A stretch of DNA of 5,747 bases from Gammaproteobacteria bacterium (GCA_013372965.1 JABXIR010000275.1:1-5747); one strand, 5' to 3'. Numbered from the stretch's first letter, positions 1-5,747 are shown. The notes: generated from the letters alone by a model not told the origin. Numbers and translations: made by a program.

Positions 1-696
1 ATCGTTGCGCTCGCCCCAGGTTTGCAGTTGCTCTACGGCGGCCGCTCGGAACGTATCACCTGCGGCTAACATCACTTCTTTGCCGTCGGCTTTCAGTTGT
101 TTTGCAATTTTACCAATCGTGGTGGTCTTGCCAACGCCGTTGACGCCGACAACCAGCATCACGAAGGGCTCGCCGTCGGCCTGAATGTTGAGTGGCGCTT
201 CAATTGCTTCTAAGGACTGACTGAGTTCGTCGATGAGTGCCTTGTGCAATGATTGTGCATCGTTGAGCTCTTTGCGTCCGACACGCTCGGTCAATCGGTC
301 GATAATGGCTGCGGTGGCATTCATGCCGACATCAGCCATGAGTAATTGAGTCTCGAGGTCTTCTAGGAGCTCATCGTCGATCTCTTTTTTGCCCAGGAAA
401 ACATCAGCGATGCCACTACCAAGCGTTTGACTCGTGCGGCTTAGTCCTGACCGGACTCGCTGGAGCCATCCGCTTCGTTCTGGAACGTCAGACGACGCCT
501 CCTCATCAGGTCGATTAGGCGCTTCCGCAGTGGTGAGCGCTTCGCTGGAACTGGCTTGCTCACTTGCTTCGTTGATGTCACTCGGCGACGCGTCAGTGAT
601 CTCACTTTCGTTCTGCGACGGCTCATTGCCGTTGTTGTCCGAGATAGTCGCTTGCTTCGCATCGTGTTCGTTCCGTTTACGTTTAAAGAAAAACAT
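1..696 (-). CDS. ftsY: Signal recognition particle receptor FtsY (N-terminal part; gene runs off the left edge)
   Basis: FtsY is the membrane-associated SRP-GTPase that receives ribosome-nascent chain complexes from Ffh/4.5S RNA and hands them to the Sec translocon. The 232 codons seen begin MFFFKRKR, a short basic, aromatic start typical of FtsY. An acidic, Ser/Ala-rich low-complexity linker follows (about residues 12-75; A domain), then the helical N domain (about 76-170, with LLMADVG at 118-124). The G domain starts near 177 and shows the P-loop GVNGVGKTT at 184-192 and DTFRAAAVEQL at 214-224. The rest of the GTPase lies beyond position 1. The start is well supported: it is the first ATG after an in-frame TGA, although the ribosome binding site is weak (GAAG, 8 bases upstream). 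The A domain looks shorter than in E. coli. It is divergent from rsmD as in E. coli, where ftsE and ftsX follow ftsY; those would lie outside the window. Confidence 0.96.
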   Translation of the reverse strand, partial: MFFFKRKRNEHDAKQATISDNNGNEPSQNESEITDASPSDINEASEQASSSEALTTAEAPNRPDEEASSDVPERSGWLQRVRSGLSRTSQTLGSGIADVFLGKKEIDDELLEDLETQLLMADVGMNATAAIIDRLTERVGRKELNDAQSLHKALIDELSQSLEAIEAPLNIQADGEPFVMLVVGVNGVGKTTTIGKIAKQLKADGKEVMLAAGDTFRAAAVEQLQTWGERND

Positions 697-802
697 GAGG
701 TTTACTTCACCGTGTAAAATAAATCACCGACGAGGTTCGTCGCTTATACTTCCGTCATGATAACATTAACACCCGTTAAGCACTAAGAAATAGACGAAAC
801 CG
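697..802. promoter_or_regulatory. Divergent ftsY/rsmD promoter region
   Basis: This 106-bp gap separates the start codons of two divergent genes, so it should carry a promoter for each. The best -10-like hexamers overlap: TATACT at 745-750 on the plus strand (toward rsmD) and TATAAG at 748-743 on the minus strand (toward ftsY). Neither has a convincing -35 at 16-18 bp; TTAATG at 769-764 is the nearest for ftsY, with a 15-bp spacer. A second weak rsmD candidate is an extended -10, TGATAACAT, at 758-766. That promoters lie here follows from the gene arrangement; the exact hexamers are guesses. Confidence 0.45.
728..742. repeat. Perfect 6-bp inverted repeat in the ftsY/rsmD intergenic region
   Basis: CGACGA (728-733), a 3-base centre GGT, and TCGTCG (737-742) form a perfect inverted repeat beside the overlapping -10-like hexamers. 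In RNA it would be a short GC-rich hairpin; in DNA it could be an operator half-site pair. For a minus-strand transcript from the TATAAG element it would sit at about the first transcribed bases. No T-tract follows on either strand, so it does not look like a terminator. Its function is unknown, and chance is possible at this length. Confidence 0.5.
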
Positions 803-1384
803 ATGGCGAAAAAAGCAACAACTGGAAAACCTTTGAGCGAGTTACGTATCGTGGGTGGCAAGCACCGCAGTCGAAAGCTTAAAGTGGTCGATGTTGAAGG
901 ACTTAGGCCAACCGGAGATCGAATGAGGGAGGTGGTCTTCAATTGGTTGATGCCATGGATCAACGGAGCGCGTGTACTCGATTTATTCGCCGGCTCAGGT
1001 GCGCTAGGTATTGAGGCTGTCTCTCGAGGCGCTCAGACCGCGGTGTTTGTCGAAAAAGACGCAGCGGCTTTTGCGGTGCTAAAGGAAAATACCCAAATAC
1101 TCGACGCTGCAGAATATGAGCTCGCCCGACTCGACGCTGCCGACTACCTGCTTCAGCGAAGTGTGTCAGCCATAGACATCGTGTTTGTCGACCCGCCGTT
1201 TGCTCAGTCGCTGTGGAGCGACGTACTTTCGGTGTTGAGTAGTGCTTTGCCAGAGCACGCCATCGTGTATCTGGAAGCCCCGAGCAATCACTCGTTCGAT
1301 TCATTACACGGGTTCGAATGGATCAAACATAAGCGCCAGGGGCAGGTTCAGTTTGGTTTACTTCAGAAACTGTCGCATCAGTAG
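803..1384 (+). CDS. rsmD: 16S rRNA (guanine(966)-N2)-methyltransferase RsmD
   Basis: This SAM-dependent enzyme methylates N2 of G966 (E. coli numbering) in 16S rRNA during 30S assembly, in the cytoplasm. The protein has 193 residues; E. coli RsmD has about 198. Visible in order are the family N-terminal motif RIVGGKHRSRKL (15-26), RPTGDRMRE (35-43), the SAM-binding motif I VLDLFAGSGALG (58-69), the acidic VEKD after strand 2 (83-86), and the catalytic motif IV VDPPF (129-133), the D/N-PP-F/Y signature of amino-methyltransferases. The start at 803 is the first ATG after an in-frame TAG at 791-793, and it places RIVGG at the usual distance from the N-terminus. The ribosome binding site is poor (AAGAAA near 785-790). 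It is divergent from ftsY and precedes coaD by 66 bp, probably in the same transcript. Confidence 0.95.
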   Translation: MAKKATTGKPLSELRIVGGKHRSRKLKVVDVEGLRPTGDRMREVVFNWLMPWINGARVLDLFAGSGALGIEAVSRGAQTAVFVEKDAAAFAVLKENTQILDAAEYELARLDAADYLLQRSVSAIDIVFVDPPFAQSLWSDVLSVLSSALPEHAIVYLEAPSNHSFDSLHGFEWIKHKRQGQVQFGLLQKLSHQ

Positions 1385-1450
1385 AGGAAAGCGAGTTTTT
1401 GCTGTGCTAGCATTAGCGTTTTCGTTCTAAACGTTTTCAAAGGGTAAGTA
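1385..1450 (+). promoter_or_regulatory. rsmD-coaD spacer with the coaD ribosome binding site
   Basis: This 66-bp spacer carries AAAGGG just upstream of coaD (ends at 1444, about 6 bases before the ATG), a moderate ribosome binding site. It also contains the palindrome TGCTAGCA (1405-1412), within an extended -10-like TGCTAGCAT (1405-1413) that lacks a good -35, and a direct repeat CGTTTTC at 1417-1423 and 1432-1438. An internal coaD promoter is possible but unproven. No terminator hairpin with a T-tract is seen, which fits read-through from rsmD. Confidence 0.35.
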
Positions 1451-1933
1451 ATGCGCAGAGTGGTTTATCCCGGGACATTTGATCCCATCACCAACGGGCA
1501 CAGCGATTTAATCGAGCGAGCGGCACGCCTTTTTGATGAGGTCGTGGTCGCAGTCGCACCGAGCAGCTCTAAAAATCCCATTTTTACCCTTGAACAACGA
1601 GTCGAGCTCGTCAAGGCTGTCACCAAGCATATCCCTGCCGTTCGTGTGATCGGTTTTAAAGGTCTGCTAGTTGATTTGGTGAGGCAGCAAGAGGCGGCGG
1701 GGGTATTACGGGGTCTGCGCGCGGTATCCGACTTTGAATACGAATTTCAATTAGCGAATATGAATCGTGCATTGGCGCCTGAGGTTGAGAGTCTGTTTCT
1801 GACGCCAGCGGATCATCTCTCCTACATCTCGTCGACACTCGTGCGTGAAATTGCGGTGCTACATGGCGATGTCGCTAAATTCGTTGATCCCGTGGTCGAA
1901 AGAGCGCTCAAGGAGCGATTTGGTCATGGCTAA
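1451..1933 (+). CDS. coaD: Phosphopantetheine adenylyltransferase (PPAT)
   Basis: CoaD transfers AMP from ATP to 4'-phosphopantetheine, giving dephospho-CoA and pyrophosphate: the penultimate step of coenzyme A synthesis, cytoplasmic and normally essential. At 160 residues it is the standard bacterial length. The nucleotidyltransferase signature YPGTFDPITNGH spans 6-17, with the (T/H)xGH-type TNGH at 14-17. K41 lies in SSKNPIF, matching the conserved lysine near residue 42 of E. coli PPAT. The substrate-binding stretch runs from R87 through LRAVSDFEYEFQLANMNR (89-106), and the C-terminal signature YISSTLVREI occupies 125-134. The ATG at 1451 places the PGTFDP motif exactly where it falls in homologues. 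It probably shares a transcript with rsmD, and its last 8 bases overlap the ggt start. No key residue is missing. Confidence 0.97.
   Translation: MRRVVYPGTFDPITNGHSDLIERAARLFDEVVVAVAPSSSKNPIFTLEQRVELVKAVTKHIPAVRVIGFKGLLVDLVRQQEAAGVLRGLRAVSDFEYEFQLANMNRALAPEVESLFLTPADHLSYISSTLVREIAVLHGDVAKFVDPVVERALKERFGHG
1910..1915 (+). promoter_or_regulatory. Shine-Dalgarno AAGGAG that sets the ggt start
   Basis: AAGGAG lies inside the coaD 3' end, 10 bases before the ATG at 1926. It is the best ribosome binding site in the window and argues for that ATG rather than the upstream in-frame ATG at 1845, which would add 27 residues encoded within coaD. An in-frame TTG at 1920 is a less likely alternative, being only 4 bases away. 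The chosen start also places a signal peptide at the very N-terminus. Confidence 0.7.
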
Positions 1934-3653
1934 GTCATTTGCGTTTCTATTGTGCTTGCTAGCGGCTCCAGTATGGGCCTCTAACGAAATTCAGCCGGAA
2001 GCCTATACCGGCTTAAGCGAGCTCAAGCACGGCTACGGAGAAACGCAAATGGTGGTTGCTGCGAACCCTTGGGCAACTCAAGCAGGGTTCGAGATGCTCG
2101 AGCGAGGTGGGAGTGCTGTCGACGCCGCAATCGCGGTGCAGCTCGTACTAACACTTGTTGAACCTCAGTCGTCGGGCATCGGTGGCGGGGCCTTCATGCT
2201 TGTCTCTGATACGGGGCGCGACTCTATCATCGTGTTAGATGGCCGAGAGACAGCGCCTGAAGCCTCACAACCAACGCATTTTCAACTCGATACAGGCGAG
2301 CCAATGCCCTTCTTTGAGGCGTTGGTTGGTGGTCGCTCTGTCGGTGTTCCGGGTGTTGTTGCACTTATGGCGGAGGCACATCGCCGTTACGGTACGTTGC
2401 CGTGGGAGCAGTTGTTTGAGCCAGCCATTCGCTTGGCGGAGCAGGGGTTCCCAGTGTCACCTAGACTGAATTCCCTGCTACAAAATACACCCGCATTAAC
2501 CGTAAATGAGCAAATCAAACGCTATTTCTTCGACGGCGAGGGGCATGCTCACCCAGTTGGCTATATTCTCAAAAACCCAGAATACGCATCGGTTCTCAGA
2601 TTGATTGCAGAGCAGGGCGAAGCTGGGTTTTACGAAGGCGAGGTGGCGAGTAATATTGTTCGCGCAGTCACCTCCGACCCCAACAGTGCGGGTGTCATGA
2701 CCACCCGAGATCTCCGCGACTACCGTCCTGTTATCCGAGAAGCCGTTTGCCTAGAGGTCTGGCAACACCAAGTATGTGGTGCGCCACCGCCGAGCTCGGG
2801 CGGCATCACGTTACTTCAACAATTGTCTTTGATTGATCGACAAGAACAAATCTATGAAGGTCCGCTTGATGCGAATTTTGCGGAAGATTTTTCGCGAGCG
2901 TCTAACCTCGCTTTCGCGGATCGTAACGCCTTCATAGCAGATCCTGATTTCTTCGAGGTGCCTGTCGATGACCTCCTTGCAGATGACTACCTTAGTCAAC
3001 GTGCTGAGCAGTTTGACCAAGCCATGCCAGTGGCTCGATCGGGGATTACGCTCGCGGGTGTAATCAACGGCAGGTCACCTGAGCAGCCATCGACCACTCA
3101 TTTTAGTATTGTTGATTCGACCGGCATGGCGGTCAGCATGACCTCTTCCATTGAAATGGGCTTCGGCAGTCGTGTGATGGTTCATGGTTTCCTGTTGAAT
3201 AATCAACTCACTGACTTTGATTTTGTTCCCACGGACTCGGATGGACGCGTCGTCGCCAACTCAGTGGCGCCAGGAAAGCGGCCGAGATCTTCAATGTCGC
3301 CGACGATGGTCTTCGACGAGGATGGCCGTTTAGTGTTGCTGGCTGGTTCACCGGGAGGATCGAGAATTATCAACTATACCGCTCAGGCGATTGCAAATGT
3401 GCTGTTGTTCGGTATGACGCCGGCTGAAGCAGTGGCCGTCCCCCACATCGTTTCAAGAAACAACGGTCGAATTGAAGTTGAAAACTCTCAAGGAGATACC
3501 CTGTTGGCGGAACAGCTTAGAAGTCGTGGTCTAACCGTTGTCGAAGGCGAGCAAACTTCAGGGCTGCACCTCATCATGGTGACTCAAGATGGGCTCGTTG
3601 GCGGTGCCGACCCACGAAGAGAAGGCACGGTCTTGGGTGATTCCTCAGACTAA
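1926..3653 (+). CDS. ggt: Gamma-glutamyltransferase / glutathione hydrolase, periplasmic precursor
   Basis: GGT cleaves the gamma-glutamyl bond of glutathione and related compounds, passing the glutamyl group to water or an amino acid. It is made as a proenzyme that cuts itself into two subunits. The 575 residues match the family (E. coli about 580). A Sec signal peptide is visible: K3, a hydrophobic core at about 4-17, and likely cleavage after VWA at 16-18; C10 has no lipobox. Conserved elements are SSGIGGGAF (82-90), substrate-binding R107 in DGRETAP, the processing site PSTTHFS (388-394) with T390 as probable nucleophile, NNQLTDF (425-431), PGKRPRSSMSPT (449-460) and the oxyanion region GSPGGSR (474-480). 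E410 replaces the Asn seen in the E. coli enzyme, as in Bacillus-type GGTs. The ATG overlaps the coaD stop (ATGGCTAA), suggesting translational coupling. A cephalosporin acylase-like activity cannot be excluded from motifs alone. Confidence 0.93.
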   Translation: MAKSFAFLLCLLAAPVWASNEIQPEAYTGLSELKHGYGETQMVVAANPWATQAGFEMLERGGSAVDAAIAVQLVLTLVEPQSSGIGGGAFMLVSDTGRDSIIVLDGRETAPEASQPTHFQLDTGEPMPFFEALVGGRSVGVPGVVALMAEAHRRYGTLPWEQLFEPAIRLAEQGFPVSPRLNSLLQNTPALTVNEQIKRYFFDGEGHAHPVGYILKNPEYASVLRLIAEQGEAGFYEGEVASNIVRAVTSDPNSAGVMTTRDLRDYRPVIREAVCLEVWQHQVCGAPPPSSGGITLLQQLSLIDRQEQIYEGPLDANFAEDFSRASNLAFADRNAFIADPDFFEVPVDDLLADDYLSQRAEQFDQAMPVARSGITLAGVINGRSPEQPSTTHFSIVDSTGMAVSMTSSIEMGFGSRVMVHGFLLNNQLTDFDFVPTDSDGRVVANSVAPGKRPRSSMSPTMVFDEDGRLVLLAGSPGGSRIINYTAQAIANVLLFGMTPAEAVAVPHIVSRNNGRIEVENSQGDTLLAEQLRSRGLTVVEGEQTSGLHLIMVTQDGLVGGADPRREGTVLGDSSD

Positions 3654-4838
3654 CGCACCGTAAATCATTGCGCGTAAATCAGAGCGGATGTCGTAAGCAC
3701 TTGAAGGCAGCATTTGCGTTGTAAATAACACTCCGAACTGTTCCTTTGGGTCAATCCAGAAGTTCGTACCGGCCATGCCGCCCCAGCCGTACTCGCCAAT
3801 TGAACCATTGACGCCTGAGATCGCGACGTCGTAGCGATGGCTAAACCCGAGCCCATATCCAACACCTCGATGTCGATTTTCTGTGAAGCCGCCAACCGAA
3901 TGCTCGACCATTCCGAGCCCGTTCGGTAGGTGGTTCTGGTGCATCAACTCAAGCGTTTTTCGGCCAATGATTTGGTTTCCGTCGAAAAGACCTTTAGCCA
4001 ATAGCATTTTCATAAAGCGCAAGTAATCTCGATGGGTTGAAATCAGGCCGCTACCGCCTGAGCATGAGGGCCACGACTTGCTGAATTCCGATTGATCGAA
4101 AGCGTCGTGAACCGAGGTTTTGCCGTTCTGCGTGAGATAGCAACTGGTCATTCGTTCGGGTGCGCCGGTGTATCGGAATGACGTTTCATGCATCCCGATG
4201 GGGTCGAAAATCTCGTCTTTAAAGTACTCTCCTAAACTCTTGCCGGTTATGACTTCGACGACAAAGCCAATAACATCGGTTGAAACGCCGTAGTTCCAAG
4301 CAGTTCCCGGGTCAAACATGAGCGGCATGGAGGCCAGTTCTTGAATCCATGCTTCGCGAGGAAATCGATGTACGTAGTCGATATGGCGGTCGTGGTAAAG
4401 CGCTTCGACAGGATGCGATTGGTTGAATCCGTAAGTGAGGCCGCTACTGTGGGTGAGTAGCTGGTGAAGCGTTATATCGGATGCGGCTGGAGAGGTTTCG
4501 ATCGACTGACCTACTCCCGAACGATAGACCTGAAGATTGCCCAGAGCGGGAAAGTATTCCTTAACAGGGGTATTGAGGTTCACTAAACCGCGTTCGTAAA
4601 GCTGCATTAACGCGAGGCATGTAATCGGTTTAGTCATCGAGTAGATTCGATAGTGATGTTGAGGCGAAATTGGGATGTTCTGGTCGAGGTCGGCAAACCC
4701 ATCGTGAGCCTCAAAGACCGTTTCCTCTGTATTGGTGATAGCGACGCCAAGATTCGGTAAGACGCCCGTGTCGAGGTAGCGAGCTTTTAGCTGATCCATC
4801 ATGGCGTTGAGTGCGTTTTGATTAAAAATTGGATTCAT
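3645..4838 (-). CDS. Serine hydrolase of the beta-lactamase (class C) / family VIII esterase fold
   Basis: This 397-residue protein belongs to the beta-lactamase-related serine hydrolases (Pfam Beta-lactamase type), which include class C beta-lactamases, D-aminopeptidases and EstB-like esterases. The nucleophile motif SMTK is at 67-70 (S67, K70), followed by HSSGL (130-134). The second motif is YGVS with Tyr at 183, in place of the Y-A-N of true class C enzymes. WGG at 352-354 stands where beta-lactamases have KTG, the pattern of EstB-type esterases (S75, K78, Y181, W348 in EstB). An esterase or related hydrolase is therefore likelier than a drug-inactivating beta-lactamase. No signal peptide is seen, so it is probably cytoplasmic; the true substrate is unknown. 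It starts 9 bases after the mutM stop with only a weak ribosome binding site, and so is probably co-transcribed with mutM. Its end overlaps ggt by 9 bp. Confidence 0.88.
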   Translation of the reverse strand: MNPIFNQNALNAMMDQLKARYLDTGVLPNLGVAITNTEETVFEAHDGFADLDQNIPISPQHHYRIYSMTKPITCLALMQLYERGLVNLNTPVKEYFPALGNLQVYRSGVGQSIETSPAASDITLHQLLTHSSGLTYGFNQSHPVEALYHDRHIDYVHRFPREAWIQELASMPLMFDPGTAWNYGVSTDVIGFVVEVITGKSLGEYFKDEIFDPIGMHETSFRYTGAPERMTSCYLTQNGKTSVHDAFDQSEFSKSWPSCSGGSGLISTHRDYLRFMKMLLAKGLFDGNQIIGRKTLELMHQNHLPNGLGMVEHSVGGFTENRHRGVGYGLGFSHRYDVAISGVNGSIGEYGWGGMAGTNFWIDPKEQFGVLFTTQMLPSSAYDIRSDLRAMIYGALV

Positions 4839-4847
4839 AATAGCGTC

Positions 4848-5654
4848 TTATCGTTGGCATTGATGACAGTAAACGGTTGATCGTCCGCCCACCCTGACTT
4901 CTTTGAGCGTGGTCTGACACTTTAAGCAGGGTTGGCCAGCTCGGCCATAGACCGCGAGTTGCTGCTGGAAATAGCCCGGCTGACCATCCCCGCCAACGAA
5001 ATCCTTAAGGGTTGTGCCGCCCTGTTGGATCGCTTTGCCGAGCACAGTCTTTATGGCATTACATAGCTTTTCTACTCGAGGCTTTGAAATACGATTCGCT
5101 TGTCTGAGCGGGTGAATGCCCGATAGAAACAAGGCTTCGTTAGCGTAGATGTTTCCAACGCCAACCACGATGTGATTATCCATAATCGCCTGTTTAATGC
5201 CACGGGTGGTTTTTCTGAGTTGAGTGTAGAAACCCACCGCCTCGAAGGCCTCGGTCAAAGGCTCAGGACCTAACTTCTCGAGAAGACTGTGGGTTTGGTT
5301 AGGCTCCACGTACAACCAGCATCCAAACCGACGCGGATCGGTAAAGCGCAGTGTTTTCTGATCGAGGACCATATCGACATGGTCGTGAAATGCGGGAGGC
5401 TCATCGTGCTCAACGAGTCGCAGACTGCCCGACATACCAAGGTGGACGAGTGCAGAGCCTGCGTTTGTATCGATCAGTAAGTACTTAGCGCGGCGAGTGA
5501 CTTTTAAGATTTTCTGACCACATAAGGTTTGTAGGCAATCGGGAACAGGCCAGCGTAATTTGGGCTGACGAACCTGTATGCTATTGATGATTTGACCCAC
5601 CAGGTGAGGCTCAATACCTCGACGCGTGGTTTCTACTTCGGGTAACTCCGGCAT
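4848..5654 (-). CDS. mutM: Formamidopyrimidine-DNA glycosylase (Fpg/MutM)
   Basis: MutM is a bifunctional DNA glycosylase and beta,delta-AP lyase. It removes 8-oxoguanine and formamidopyrimidines, starting base excision repair of oxidised DNA. The 268 residues match E. coli Fpg (269). After Met removal the N-terminal Pro (P2 here) is the nucleophile, in MPELPEVETTRRG. E3 and K57 (RRAKYLL) are the other catalytic residues. M74, R108 and F110 are the triad that fills the gap left by the flipped base. VGVGNIYANE (164-173) is the helix-two-turn-helix signature. The zinc finger is complete: C243, C246, C263 and C266, with R258 before the second pair. Starting at the ATG at 5654 is required, because Pro must follow Met directly. 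The upstream ribosome binding site is weak (AAGAG). The serine hydrolase gene follows 9 bases downstream. Confidence 0.98.
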   Translation of the reverse strand: MPELPEVETTRRGIEPHLVGQIINSIQVRQPKLRWPVPDCLQTLCGQKILKVTRRAKYLLIDTNAGSALVHLGMSGSLRLVEHDEPPAFHDHVDMVLDQKTLRFTDPRRFGCWLYVEPNQTHSLLEKLGPEPLTEAFEAVGFYTQLRKTTRGIKQAIMDNHIVVGVGNIYANEALFLSGIHPLRQANRISKPRVEKLCNAIKTVLGKAIQQGGTTLKDFVGGDGQPGYFQQQLAVYGRAGQPCLKCQTTLKEVRVGGRSTVYCHQCQR

Positions 5655-5747
5655 GAACGGCTGCTCTTGGCTTTTGAATACAAGGTAAGGGTAGCGTCAT
5701 TTAGGTAAGTGGGGAAGTGTGGGAAGCTGAAATAGATTGAGTGAGGC
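5655..5747 (-). promoter_or_regulatory. mutM upstream region, possible leader or promoter
   Basis: These 93 bases precede mutM. On the minus strand the first 51 bases (5747-5697) are open in one frame and end in TGA, which could be the tail of an upstream gene, but 16 codons are too few to identify it. No convincing -35/-10 pair is seen. The plus strand is purine-rich, with AGGTAAG at 5683-5689 and again at 5703-5709, and near-identical GTGGGGAAG / TGTGGGAAG units at 5709-5726. Whether mutM has its own promoter here is undecided. Confidence 0.25.

Noticed and set aside
441..662. A 73-codon minus-strand open frame very rich in Arg, Ser and Thr
   Set aside because: It is another reading frame of the ftsY acidic linker on the same strand; the FtsY frame carries the real P-loop and SRP-GTPase motifs.
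434..760. A 108-codon plus-strand open frame antisense to the ftsY N-terminus
   Set aside because: It opposes the clear FtsY coding frame in its low-complexity linker, has biased Ser/Leu composition, no recognisable motif and no good ribosome binding site. It is a shadow frame.
960..1304. A 114-codon minus-strand open frame inside rsmD
   Set aside because: It is fully antisense to the methyltransferase motifs of rsmD, is Arg-rich, and has no family resemblance.
1401..1425. A possible terminator after rsmD (stem around GCTG...TAGC with some T residues following)
   Set aside because: The stem is short, bulged and contains a G-T pair, and the T-tract is interrupted by C and G; it does not meet the intrinsic terminator pattern.
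1845..1925. An N-terminal extension of GGT starting at the ATG at 1845
   Set aside because: It lies within coaD, lacks a good ribosome binding site and would bury the signal peptide; the ATG at 1926 has AAGGAG upstream and gives a proper Sec signal.
2811..3020. A 69-codon minus-strand open frame within ggt
   Set aside because: It is antisense to conserved GGT sequence, with no motif or ribosome binding site.
3645..4838. Reading the hydrolase as a true class C beta-lactamase resistance gene
   Set aside because: It lacks the YxN and KTG motifs and a signal peptide; its motifs fit EstB-type esterases better.
5697..5747. The tail of an upstream minus-strand gene ending at 5697
   Set aside because: Only 16 open codons are visible before the window edge, with no recognisable sequence; too short to support a gene call.

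Overview
The window is an ordinary housekeeping neighbourhood of a gammaproteobacterial chromosome with balanced base composition, about half G+C by eye. It holds six protein-coding genes with almost no spare DNA: a partial ftsY, then rsmD, coaD, a gamma-glutamyltransferase gene (ggt), a beta-lactamase-fold serine hydrolase and mutM. All five complete genes have normal family lengths and intact key motifs. The gammaproteobacterial assignment rests on two points. The divergent ftsY/rsmD arrangement is the one known in Escherichia coli. The order rsmD, coaD, ggt, mutM recalls the Pseudomonas arrangement without some of its intervening genes. MutM also resembles the E. coli protein closely. The genus cannot be read from this sequence; an environmental or marine lineage is a guess.

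Layout. Positions 1-696 (minus) are the N-terminal 232 codons of ftsY, which runs off the left edge. A 106-bp divergent intergenic region (697-802) follows, with overlapping candidate -10 elements on both strands and a perfect 6-bp inverted repeat. Three plus-strand genes come next: rsmD (803-1384), coaD (1451-1933) and ggt (1926-3653). The last two overlap by 8 bases. From the right, mutM (4848-5654) and the serine hydrolase (3645-4838) lie on the minus strand 9 bases apart. The hydrolase converges on ggt with a 9-bp overlap of coding ends. The last 93 bases hold the mutM leader and perhaps the end of an upstream gene that cannot be identified.

Functions. FtsY targets ribosomes to the membrane, RsmD methylates 16S rRNA, CoaD makes dephospho-CoA, GGT hydrolyses glutathione or other gamma-glutamyl compounds in the periplasm, MutM repairs oxidised guanine, and the hydrolase is of unknown substrate. 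They do not form one pathway; the proximity looks like conserved housekeeping synteny. I found no mobile element, RNA gene, CRISPR array or new defence or biosynthetic system. The most noteworthy items are the compact divergent control region, the mutM-hydrolase unit, and the terminator-free convergent junction.
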